NCBI GenBank assembly: GCA_044433285.1
Contig: JAWXTU010000093.1
Coordinates: 1 to 8,750 of the forward strand
Length of the DNA: 8,750 nt
Direction: 5' to 3'
Origin: Aphodosoma sp044433285
Lineage (GTDB): Bacteria > Bacteroidota > Bacteroidia > Bacteroidales > Paludibacteraceae
Part shown: positions 1 to 6,698 of the stretch, in pieces
Layout of the letters: each line of letters opens with the position of its first letter
Position numbering within the stretch: position 1 is the first letter of the stretch
Made by a program: the position numbers and the translations under genes
Notes under the pieces: model-generated
Told to the model about the DNA's origin: nothing
Database searches by the model: none
What the model saw: only the letters and a program-made list of their open reading frames with translations

Positions 1-74
1 GTTTTATCTCTCTTTCCTCTCTGAAAAAATATTTTATCTCATTCCCTGCAACCTTTCCAATTCCTCAGTTGCAT
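1..74 (-). other. Out-of-frame coding remnant downstream of the truncated ATPase
   Basis: This stretch follows the stop codon of the leftward ATPase gene. In the ATPase frame it gives only a short peptide ending in TGA. A second frame, entered near base 86, reads IQLVNATEELERLQGMR and then stops at 36-34. The third frame reads GNEIKYFFREEREIK without a stop to the window edge. Both have the charged, leucine-spaced composition of a coiled coil, as expected for the returning arm of an SMC-like ATPase after its CxxC hook. Two single-base indels would join them to the ATPase. Without sequence beyond base 1, I cannot tell decay, assembly error and a true gene end apart. Confidence 0.35.
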
Positions 75-1688
75 TTACAAGTTGAATTTAGGACTTTTGG
101 ATGATACTTCATCAGTTAATTCTGGATAATCAACTATGCTAATTACCTGCAATTTGTAATCATCTGTAAACAATCCAAGAAAAGCATTAAATTCACGGCT
201 GTATTCTTTGTGACGACTACTTAATTGACTGAACTCTGCAAGACTTATTAATTTTTTTATTCTTTCACTATTCGCATCTAATTCTTTAGAGAGTGAATTT
301 TGAACCTCGGCAATATAGTTAGTTTTAAATGTCTCTTTTTTTATTTCAAGCTCTTTGTTTGTGTTGTTATATACTTGAAAAATTTTATCTGATGTTTTCT
401 GAATCTCTTCTAACATTTGAACCGAAGTTGACCACTGAAATCCACAAGTAGGACATTCTCCATCTACCAAGCCTATAATTTCTCTATTATCTGAGAATAA
501 TTTAATCAATTCTTGTTGTCTATCTTTTAGATTTGACAATATTGAATTATGAGTGGTTAAGGAAGCTTTTAATGAGATAATAGACTCTACTTCTGATTTG
601 AGTAAATCTATATCAACGTTGAGATCTTTTAATTGCAAAAAATCCAATATTGTTTTTTCTATTAACGTCTCATACTCTACCTTAGTAATTGCAGATAAAA
701 TTTGAGTGATTATTGTATTACTCCTCTCTAATTCTTTTCTCTCAATATCTTCTTTTTGCAATAATTCAAAATTGTTAATACTCCAATACTTCGTAGTAAT
801 CTTTTGCAAAAACTCTTCATTATTAATATAATTATGCAAACTATCACTTAACTTTATATTAGCAATAATATACTTATTCTCGATTAATTTTTTAATCAAG
901 CCTATAATTTTAAGATATTCTTGATGTGTTTCAATGTTACTATTTGGTATATACTCCTTATCCCAAGCATAATCTTGAGTTACCAACAATTTGCTATATT
1001 TGACATCTGTACCTTGCGAGTATATTACATTTTTATTAGCCTTGTCAATCTCCTTCTTTCGCTTATCTTTATTATGTATAATCTTTTTTATCTGATCAGA
1101 GTATTTGCGAATACATTCTAATTCGGCAACTTGGTTATGCGCTCCTAATATAGATGAAAGATCATCATACCTATCCTTTGGATTCTTTTTAACAAAGAAT
1201 GTATTCTCATCTTGCTCTACATAATTAAGAACATTAAAATGATCAACAATGGAAGGATAATTTATTATATTATCTAAATCAGACTGTCTACTTAAATCAC
1301 TATTGATATAAAGAGTAGAGCTGTCAAAAACATTCTTGATATTATATTCTTTACATCTGCCTTTTGTGGCAGCACCAAAACATCGTGTAATACAGATGCT
1401 TTCATCTGAATTTTTCAGCGTTAATGACAATTCCATCGATTTGGTCTGATCGTTATGTATTGGACTACAATCGTATGTATTACGACCATCAATATCTACG
1501 CTCTTATATTTTCGAGGAAACCCAGTTAGAATAATATCTATAGCATCAAAGATCGTCGTTTTCCCATATCCATTTGGACCATCCAGAACAACGATGCTTT
1601 TTTCGTCAAATCTTATATTTAAGCTGGTAATACCTTTGAAGTTTTTAATACTTAATGAATCTATTTTAAATTTGTTCATATTGACCAT
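75..1688 (-). CDS. SMC/Rad50-like ABC ATPase of an ABC-3C system, C-terminally truncated
   Basis: The N-terminus is a typical SMC/RecF/Rad50-like ABC half-domain: residues 12-30 form the NFKGI strand region, GPNGYGKT (37-44) is the Walker A P-loop, and VEQDEN (about 157-162) before FFVKKNPKDRYDDL is a good Q-loop. Residues about 190-405 look like coiled coil, and CPTC at 412-415 is a Rad50-type CxxC hook. Such ATPases power ABC-3C conflict systems (Krishnan et al. classification), and the two preceding genes fit the other two components. The protein is only 537 aa and ends about 120 aa after the hook. No ABC signature, Walker B or D-loop is visible, so the ATPase domain is incomplete as written. 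I chose the ATG at 1688, 5 nt after the upstream stop; an ATG at 1679 is also possible. The family call is firm; activity as encoded is doubtful. Confidence 0.8.
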   Translation of the reverse strand: MVNMNKFKIDSLSIKNFKGITSLNIRFDEKSIVVLDGPNGYGKTTIFDAIDIILTGFPRKYKSVDIDGRNTYDCSPIHNDQTKSMELSLTLKNSDESICITRCFGAATKGRCKEYNIKNVFDSSTLYINSDLSRQSDLDNIINYPSIVDHFNVLNYVEQDENTFFVKKNPKDRYDDLSSILGAHNQVAELECIRKYSDQIKKIIHNKDKRKKEIDKANKNVIYSQGTDVKYSKLLVTQDYAWDKEYIPNSNIETHQEYLKIIGLIKKLIENKYIIANIKLSDSLHNYINNEEFLQKITTKYWSINNFELLQKEDIERKELERSNTIITQILSAITKVEYETLIEKTILDFLQLKDLNVDIDLLKSEVESIISLKASLTTHNSILSNLKDRQQELIKLFSDNREIIGLVDGECPTCGFQWSTSVQMLEEIQKTSDKIFQVYNNTNKELEIKKETFKTNYIAEVQNSLSKELDANSERIKKLISLAEFSQLSSRHKEYSREFNAFLGLFTDDYKLQVISIVDYPELTDEVSSKSPKFNL

Positions 1689-1693
1689 TGTTA

Positions 1694-2410
1694 TCAAAGT
1701 TGGTATTTTTGTAAAATATGCGTCTCTATTGCATCTATTTTTTTGATGTCAATTTTATGAATCTCAGAAATTAACTTTCTCTGTTCATCTGTAAGGGAAT
1801 TTGAAATGGTTTCTTCAATCGCAACCAATTCTTCACTGCCAATATCTGTTTTATTATAATTCAAAAAAGGGATTTTAATAAAAAGCCTTAATAGTAGTTC
1901 GTACCATTTGCCTTCACTATTAGTATCTTTCAATAAATCACTATTACTCTTAACTAGATTACTTAATACTAGATCTAATGTTTTCACATCTTCTATGTTT
2001 CCAATTTTTGACAATAATACATTCAGATTATCTTTATCATAGTGTAATACATATTTCTTTGATGTGTATACATTTTCTTCGATCTTAAATAAGCCAATTT
2101 CCTCTTCTTTTACGACACCTGACACAACTATTACTATCGATATATTATGTTCTATAAATCGCTCTTTAAATTTCAGAAAATCTTCTGTTTGTAAAAGAGT
2201 GTAGACCAAATTATTAATAGCATGCTCTAATTCTTGTTTATTGTCATTTGTTTTTAACTTTTCGTGCAAATCAACCATATTCTCTATGACGAATAAGAAA
2301 AAATCATTTTTATCTTCATAATATGCAAAGAGCATATCTAGCTGTTCTGAGCCCACTGGTTCAACATTAAGCCCATAGTCTATTGCTAATTTTTCTATTA
2401 GTTGTTTCAT
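1694..2410 (-). CDS. Probable ABC-3C middle component (MC1-like)
   Basis: A 238-aa soluble protein with no signal peptide, membrane segment or catalytic motif. Features are a hydrophobic segment NDFFLFVIENMVDL (35-48), a beta-rich block SIVIVVSGVV (91-100), a segment GLFKIEENVYTSKKYVLHY (106-124), and an amphipathic helix around WYELLLRLFIKIP (169-181). The 106-124 segment resembles, from memory, the conserved 'IEE..Y..KKYVLxY' core of ABC-3C middle-component 1 proteins, which bridge the ATPase and the effector. Gene order effector, middle component, ATPase is the usual ABC-3C order. Its ATG at 2410 overlaps the effector's TGA in an ATGA junction, pointing to translational coupling and matched stoichiometry. 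Position supports the role more than sequence does. Confidence 0.6.
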   Translation of the reverse strand: MKQLIEKLAIDYGLNVEPVGSEQLDMLFAYYEDKNDFFLFVIENMVDLHEKLKTNDNKQELEHAINNLVYTLLQTEDFLKFKERFIEHNISIVIVVSGVVKEEEIGLFKIEENVYTSKKYVLHYDKDNLNVLLSKIGNIEDVKTLDLVLSNLVKSNSDLLKDTNSEGKWYELLLRLFIKIPFLNYNKTDIGSEELVAIEETISNSLTDEQRKLISEIHKIDIKKIDAIETHILQKYQL

Positions 2411-3672
2411 TGCCCTACTTCAATATTGTTAATTTCTTCTATACTTTTTTCCACTGATACAAACCCAAATTCTATATCATTTATACGTGCAAACTTCCTA
2501 TTATTATCGTCAATTTCTTTGGGAGCTTTGCTTGACTCAATAATGCGTTTGCTAACCTCTTCTTTAGATATATTTAAATTTCCAGTAATAAAATAATCTA
2601 TATCATTGCATATTGGAGATTTTGAAATCCTTTCACACTCTTTTTGTAATATTCTACTATCAGAACGGTCTGTGATATCATATGTCCCATTATGAGATGT
2701 GAGTTGATATAAGGTATTCTCACCAACATTGTTAATATTGTATGTAAAATCAGTCGGATTAATATGAACTTTTATCTTCCTAATGGCTTTCCCTATAACA
2801 CTTCGAATAGATTCCTCATTTATAAAACCATTAAATGATAAAAGGTTGTTCTCATTTAGAGGATAATGAGGAGAGAGATTATCCTTAAGCAAACACTTAA
2901 CCTCATCTTTTGACAATGCTTCAATTGCAGATATTGCTTTATTGACTTTACTCAATTCAATCTTTTCAATCTCATTAGCTTCGTCACAATCTAACGATAA
3001 TGCTATATCAGTCAAAACATCCATCAATCGTTTTTCAGCTTGATACCAAGCTAATTCTTCGGTCGTTACGATGGTACTACTTTTAACCCATTCCAAAATA
3101 TCTTTTAAAAGAATCTGTTCTATCTTCTTTGTCTGATGCCGCCTCTTAATTAAGTCATTAATTTGCATGCAGCAATAACTATGCTTTAATTCAATATTTT
3201 CTGGATTAGCATCCATACCCGCTGCCCCCATTATTTTACTAATTTGCGAGCAGGTTAGCTCGCGAATATTTTCAAGAGTGTATACACCATCAATAATATT
3301 AGATTTTAGCAACTCTTTATTGGGTATGTCGTCTTTACTAAAGTCGACACTCTTATGAAAAAAATTCTTCTTTTGAACAATAAGATAATTGTTATTGGCA
3401 TTATCGCTATATCTACTCATTAGGCTCTTCCAAGCCTCCGCATAATTATAGTAATTATGCGATGTATATGCTTTAACTTGAAATATTTGTGTCAAGTTAG
3501 TTATAATAGAAAAATCTTCTTCTTGTTCTATCTTAAGTTGGTATGTGTCACAAATATCCTCCCCTGCCTCCTGGATCTCATTTATCTTCTCAAGAGCTCT
3601 ACATATAGCGACGTTACCCTGAAAAATATATCCAGACCATATTGATGATGCATCTTTATCTCCTTTTACCAT
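2407..3672 (-). CDS. ABC-3C effector with N-terminal REase-like (DUF4297-like) nuclease domain
   Basis: A 421-aa protein. The first about 110 residues look like a PD-(D/E)xK nuclease of the DUF4297/Cap4-like type: an opening WSGYIFQG (12-19) with an alpha helix holding E28, then EQEEDFSII (49-57) and IFQVKAY (63-69). D53 and the Q65-x-K67 pair are the likely metal-binding and catalytic residues. The remaining 300 residues are mostly helical, with a C-terminal alpha/beta part. This fits the ABC-3C effector plan of a variable toxic N-terminus plus a C-terminal domain that docks to the middle component. The predicted role is cleavage of DNA when the ATPase senses an invader; the trigger and substrate are unknown. 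It starts at ATG 3672, 15 nt after the preceding gene, and ends in an ATGA overlap with the middle component. Confidence 0.65.
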   Translation of the reverse strand: MVKGDKDASSIWSGYIFQGNVAICRALEKINEIQEAGEDICDTYQLKIEQEEDFSIITNLTQIFQVKAYTSHNYYNYAEAWKSLMSRYSDNANNNYLIVQKKNFFHKSVDFSKDDIPNKELLKSNIIDGVYTLENIRELTCSQISKIMGAAGMDANPENIELKHSYCCMQINDLIKRRHQTKKIEQILLKDILEWVKSSTIVTTEELAWYQAEKRLMDVLTDIALSLDCDEANEIEKIELSKVNKAISAIEALSKDEVKCLLKDNLSPHYPLNENNLLSFNGFINEESIRSVIGKAIRKIKVHINPTDFTYNINNVGENTLYQLTSHNGTYDITDRSDSRILQKECERISKSPICNDIDYFITGNLNISKEEVSKRIIESSKAPKEIDDNNRKFARINDIEFGFVSVEKSIEEINNIEVGQ

Positions 3673-3687
3673 TGCAGCTTCATTTCT

Positions 3688-4734
3688 TTATTTATTAGGT
3701 TGATAATTCACACCGTTGATGTTTTTATCCACCTGCTCTATGTCATTTTTGAGAGCTTTAACACAATCAAGCAAAGTCGAAGTATCTCGTGTAACAATAA
3801 ACTTTGCGAGACACTCTGCATCAACATTCAAACAAAATAGGTTTAGTATGAATAGTATGTGATATGTAATAGTGTTTATCTGGATACCAAGTACGTTCTT
3901 TACATCTTCAATAACTTCATAATAATCCGTTCTTTTGTTTGGTAGTCCATTCAATACAGCAAGAGGAATAATTTGTTCTTGAGAGAAACCATATCTGCCA
4001 ATTAATACTGACAAGTCATCTAATATTCTTCGTGTTACAGCAAGAGAATCCGAGTTCTTTATATTAGATTCACCAACAATAATAGACTTACCTGACTCTG
4101 CAAAGAATTCGATTCTAATATGATTATTACCCGAAGCGTTTGTATTGCATATGACTCCAAGATTCAACAATGAATTTCGCACTAGTATTTCACTTATGTC
4201 TGTTGTCTTAATAGACTTATTCTGCAATGATGATGTGTAGAATATGGCAAACTCTTCAGTAATGCTATTGAATGATATATTTTGAGGGAGCTTCTGATAA
4301 TCTCGTATAGCTAATGACTGATCCTCTTTGGTTGATATAACTTTATGTTGGCTTTCTGTGTTAATTGAACATCTTTTATTTGCAATATCTAACTGTATGG
4401 CTGCCGTTGGACAACGATATAAACATAATCCACAGACTATGCAATTTGTTTCGTCAATATAAACACTCCCATCATCTGAGATTTTTATTGCATCAGTAGG
4501 ACAAACTCTGTTGCTAGTGTTGTGAGGGAAACTTGCAAATAATTTACTCTCTAATTCGTTTGGTAAGTATTGAACACATAATTTTGAGTCGCAATGGATG
4601 CATACTCCTCTCTCTATATTCCCTGTGTCAAATATCAATCCAGAAAATCCATCATTATAGACCTTTGACACAATGCCATCAGACAGCGTGTAGTATGTAT
4701 TACTATTGTGGTGTTTGCGTGAAAGCTTTTTCAT
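3688..4734 (-). CDS. 2[4Fe-4S] ferredoxin-like domain fused to a degenerate PD-(D/E)xK nuclease-like domain
   Basis: A 348-aa cytoplasmic protein. Residues about 45-110 hold two [4Fe-4S] motifs: C45-x2-C48-x4-C53 with C78-P, and C98-x2-C101-x2-C104-x3-C108-P, as in bacterial 2[4Fe-4S] ferredoxins, though the first is stretched by an insertion. Residues about 185-290 align with the neighbouring 201-aa nuclease: IRIEFF plus IIVGESN match its RMDAII plus IPIEIKS with identical 13-residue spacing, and PNKRTDYYEVI matches PPIRSDVYELI. At the catalytic positions it has E209, E222 and N224 in place of D, E and K, so it may be inactive or altered. I chose ATG 4734; a TTG six codons upstream would also be in frame. 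The start overlaps the upstream gene by 32 nt. It is probably a structural or sensing partner of the 201-aa nuclease; electron transfer is an alternative. I recognise no named family. Confidence 0.7.
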   Translation of the reverse strand: MKKLSRKHHNSNTYYTLSDGIVSKVYNDGFSGLIFDTGNIERGVCIHCDSKLCVQYLPNELESKLFASFPHNTSNRVCPTDAIKISDDGSVYIDETNCIVCGLCLYRCPTAAIQLDIANKRCSINTESQHKVISTKEDQSLAIRDYQKLPQNISFNSITEEFAIFYTSSLQNKSIKTTDISEILVRNSLLNLGVICNTNASGNNHIRIEFFAESGKSIIVGESNIKNSDSLAVTRRILDDLSVLIGRYGFSQEQIIPLAVLNGLPNKRTDYYEVIEDVKNVLGIQINTITYHILFILNLFCLNVDAECLAKFIVTRDTSTLLDCVKALKNDIEQVDKNINGVNYQPNK

Positions 4735-5308
4735 ATTCAAATTTACCTGCAAAATTATTAAAATACTCTCGATTTATGACGAGATTATTTTTATTACAAT
4801 CATAAACTAGTCCCAATAGATCATCTATATTAATAATTCCTATGTTTATATCGAACGCCTGCTTTATGTTATTTATAAGTTCGTAAACATCTGAGCGGAT
4901 TGGCGGATAGTTAAATGCAATAGCGAGACTAGTTGTATCGAAGGTCGTGTGATGAAACTTGCGAGATAAAATTACAACCTTGTTTTCAAATGCTTGCCGT
5001 ATTGATTTTATATTGATTTCCATAGTTTCTCGTGGAGATTTTATTTCTATAGGTATGGAACTGGTATTATCAACAATAATGGCATCCATTCTGCAATTAA
5101 CATCACCTTCCCTTGTTATTCGTGGATCTGAGAAGCCAATATATCTCAAAACAACACCGATGGTATCATAAAATTCAATAGTCTGAAACTCCAATTTCCT
5201 TTTACAATCCGAAACAAAATCAGCCTTATTATCGTTTGAGGCTAAAGCATCTGAGAATATATCAGACATTTTTGCTTCGCTGACATCTTTTAATCTAAGT
5301 TTCTTCAT
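4703..5308 (-). CDS. PD-(D/E)xK nuclease, candidate catalytic subunit of a type II-like restriction enzyme
   Basis: A 201-aa protein. After a helical N-terminus, GDVNCRMDAII (68-78) followed by SIPIEIKSPRE (84-94) is a textbook PD-(D/E)xK core: D75 on one strand, then E88 and K90 on the next, 13 residues on. A further alpha/beta region includes VVILSRKFHH (111-120) and PPIRSDVYELI (135-145). It has no evident DNA-recognition domain and is about the size of the small subunits of heterodimeric type IIS enzymes such as BspD6I, BtsI and BsrDI (family knowledge). Its ATG lies in a TAATG junction with the upstream 357-aa gene, and its end overlaps the next gene by 32 nt, so all three are probably made together. 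The nuclease call is strong; the restriction role rests on the divergent methyltransferases. A Mrr-like or solitary nuclease is the alternative. Confidence 0.75.
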   Translation of the reverse strand: MKKLRLKDVSEAKMSDIFSDALASNDNKADFVSDCKRKLEFQTIEFYDTIGVVLRYIGFSDPRITREGDVNCRMDAIIVDNTSSIPIEIKSPRETMEINIKSIRQAFENKVVILSRKFHHTTFDTTSLAIAFNYPPIRSDVYELINNIKQAFDINIGIINIDDLLGLVYDCNKNNLVINREYFNNFAGKFEYEKAFTQTPQ

Positions 5309-6381
5309 TATAGCTTATCTAAAATCTCATTACCCTTGTTTAATATATACCTAGGAGCTTCTTGGTATCCAAAAAATAGCATATTATTAAATTTATCAAT
5401 CTCAAAATCTTTAAATATATTACGTGCCATGCCCTTTAATTTATTTGCGGCTTCAGCGTAATCAGTCATATCATATCCAATCTTTTCTAACTGATACAAA
5501 TTAGACCATATTACGAAAGATGCTATTTCTTGCTCATCATACTTTGCAATATCGCTATATCGAATATCAATGGCACTAGATAATTCATTGGATTTTTCCT
5601 CTCCTATTGGTGTCATCTCTAACATTAGACAAGCTCTGTCGCCATAAATACCTTTTACCCACTTTGATTGCATCCAATTATTCCATTTTAGCGCAGCAAT
5701 AGGGAATCGAGTATAATTTGGAAGAGTGTCTTTGCTTTTAATGTTTTTTCTTTTTTTCAAAAACTCTATTTCATCCACCAATCCCTGTTTGCCTTTTGAT
5801 CTAGTCGTGTTTATATAGTCGGTTAAGTTTTCAATTATATTAGGTGCTTTATCGTTTTCACAAGCCAGAACAGCTACGATAATTTCATCACGATGAATCA
5901 ATCCACCTAGTTTAGATGCAAGCTTTAGAATAAGTGGAAACGGGCGTAGAATATTATTCCCCTTGACATTAGTAAGAGGATTAGGACTCGCGATATGAAT
6001 AGTGTTAAGTGCGACTAAATTATTTAGTGCATCTCCTTGTTCGTCATTAATATACTCGCCAAATTCCGATAATGCAAAGTTTGTATTTTGTGATCCTGGC
6101 TCATACCATCCTAACATTCGAAACATCTCACTGTAAGATTTATGCTGATTGAATAATGGATCTCTTGATTTATCATCTCTAGTAGATCTGCGAAGAGCCT
6201 CCTCTCCGATAGCACCCAGTGATGACGCAAGACCACTTTTTGCCATAAATATTGCAGCATCAGAATGGTCGAAATATTCACCATCGGGCAAATCCCTGAA
6301 ATGGTTGTATATACTCTTATAAGTGCTTATAAATTTATCTATGTCTGAGACTGCATTTGAGAACCTAAATACCCCTGCCAT
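5308..6381 (-). CDS. Candidate DNA-recognition subunit of a restriction system (winged-helix-rich)
   Basis: A 357-aa protein with no visible nuclease, helicase or ATPase motif. It has winged-helix-like segments: SYSEMFRMLGWYE (82-94) with FALSEFGEYI (102-111); a helical block PFPLILKLASKLGGLIHRDEIIVAVLA (within 147-173); and LMLEMTPIGEE (252-262), a second beta-wing-like 'LT..G' motif. This resembles the DNA-binding lobes of AlwI/MlyI/BspD6I-type type IIS enzymes, but with the catalytic domain absent. I infer that it supplies target recognition for the downstream nuclease subunits. An in-frame TTG/ATG-type extension to 6534 exists, but its first 51 codons are low-complexity Lys/Ile/Tyr/Asn text lying across the promoter region. 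The ATG at 6381, opening MAGVFRFSN about 20 nt after the predicted transcription start, is much more likely. It is the first gene of the leftward operon and is joined to the next by TAATG. Confidence 0.6.
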   Translation of the reverse strand: MAGVFRFSNAVSDIDKFISTYKSIYNHFRDLPDGEYFDHSDAAIFMAKSGLASSLGAIGEEALRRSTRDDKSRDPLFNQHKSYSEMFRMLGWYEPGSQNTNFALSEFGEYINDEQGDALNNLVALNTIHIASPNPLTNVKGNNILRPFPLILKLASKLGGLIHRDEIIVAVLACENDKAPNIIENLTDYINTTRSKGKQGLVDEIEFLKKRKNIKSKDTLPNYTRFPIAALKWNNWMQSKWVKGIYGDRACLMLEMTPIGEEKSNELSSAIDIRYSDIAKYDEQEIASFVIWSNLYQLEKIGYDMTDYAEAANKLKGMARNIFKDFEIDKFNNMLFFGYQEAPRYILNKGNEILDKL

Positions 6382-6408
6382 ATTATTCGTTTTATTATTG
6401 TTAACATA

Positions 6409-6416
6409 CAAATATA
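6409..6416 (-). promoter_or_regulatory. Putative Bacteroidetes -7 promoter element of the leftward operon
   Basis: The minus strand reads TATATTTG, an exact match to TAnnTTTG. It lies 27 nt upstream of the ATG at 6381, giving an expected 5' leader of about 20 nt. No good -33 TTTG element is seen at the usual spacing. A chance match is possible in AT-rich DNA, but this one falls in the only divergent gap. Confidence 0.5.
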
Positions 6417-6426
6417 CAGTATATTT
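6410..6426. promoter_or_regulatory. 17-bp palindrome over the leftward promoter, candidate operator
   Basis: AAATATAC, one central A, then GTATATTT: perfect 8-bp arms. Seven of its bases lie within the minus-strand -7 element at 6409-6416, so a bound protein would block the leftward restriction/ABC-3C operon. The small ribbon-helix-helix protein encoded divergently at 6520 is the obvious candidate ligand, as that fold binds short palindromes as dimers. No binding evidence is available from sequence. Confidence 0.45.
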
Positions 6427-6456
6427 CGTCGAGTTGTATTTTTTACTTGAATATTT

Positions 6457-6487
6457 TTTTATTATTATATTTTTTATAATAATAAAA
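6457..6487. repeat. 13-bp-arm inverted repeat beside the rightward promoter
   Basis: TTTTATTATTATA (6457-6469), a TTTTT spacer, then TATAATAATAAAA (6475-6487): perfect arms. It ends 5 nt before the rightward -7 element and covers its -33 region. It could be a second operator or a bendable A/T tract that shapes promoter strength. It contains only A and T, so chance symmetry is more likely than usual, and it would make a poor terminator. Confidence 0.4.
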
Positions 6488-6492
6488 TATCC

Positions 6493-6500
6493 TATCTTTG
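6493..6500 (+). promoter_or_regulatory. Putative Bacteroidetes -7 promoter element of the rightward unit
   Basis: TATCTTTG matches TAnnTTTG exactly. Transcription would begin near 6506-6508, leaving a leader of only about 12-14 nt before the ATG at 6520. The -33 region (about 6467-6474) is all A/T with no clear TTTG. Confidence 0.55.
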
Positions 6501-6519
6501 TAGTCAAAATGGCGAAATT

Positions 6520-6696
6520 ATGGAGGACAATCAAGAGCTAAAAAGCAAAAAGAAATCCGCAAAAACAATAGTGGCTTCGTTTATTGTGGAGGAAGAATTA
6601 CATCGTAGGCTGAAGGTGTATGCAGCATCCACAGGGCAAAAACTCAAGGATGTTGTTAATGAAGCATTTTTAAATTATTTAGAGCAAAAAGAGTAA
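6520..6696 (+). CDS. Small ribbon-helix-helix (CopG/Arc-like) DNA-binding protein, likely regulator
   Basis: A 58-aa protein opening MEDNQELKSKKKSAKT. The core from 17 to 56 matches the ribbon-helix-helix plan: a short beta strand IVASFIV (17-23), helix EEELHRRLKVYAAST (24-38), a turn at G39, and helix KLKDVVNEAFLNYLEQ (41-56). Members dimerise, and the paired strands read the major groove of short palindromes. The basic N-terminal tail could add backbone contacts. It is the first gene of the methyltransferase unit, 2 nt before the next start, and faces the restriction operon across a gap with two inverted repeats. It may therefore act like a controller protein that times methylation and restriction, although classical controllers are helix-turn-helix proteins. 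The leader is very short, with no strong Shine-Dalgarno. An antitoxin role is less likely because no toxin gene is adjacent. Confidence 0.75.
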   Translation: MEDNQELKSKKKSAKTIVASFIVEEELHRRLKVYAASTGQKLKDVVNEAFLNYLEQKE

Positions 6697-6698
6697 GA

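Noticed and set aside
468..910. 14-bp direct repeat CAAGCCTATAATTT at 468-481 and 897-910.
   Set aside because: It lies within the ATPase gene, and both copies encode the short peptide IIGL in AT-rich codons. Coincidence is the simplest account, and there is no third copy.
921..1121. Plus-strand hydrophobic reading frame inside the ATPase gene.
   Set aside because: It is antisense to well-supported coiled-coil coding, and its hydrophobicity is what antisense of Lys/Asn/Glu-rich codons produces.
6382..6534. N-terminal extension of the 357-aa protein by 51 codons.
   Set aside because: The extension is low-complexity Ile/Lys/Tyr/Asn text crossing the promoter, palindrome and inverted repeat. 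The ATG at 6381 gives a clean start.
6509..6541. ATG at 6509 as the start of a gene, reading MAKLWRTIKS.
   Set aside because: It stops after 10 codons; the in-frame ribbon-helix-helix gene starts at 6520.
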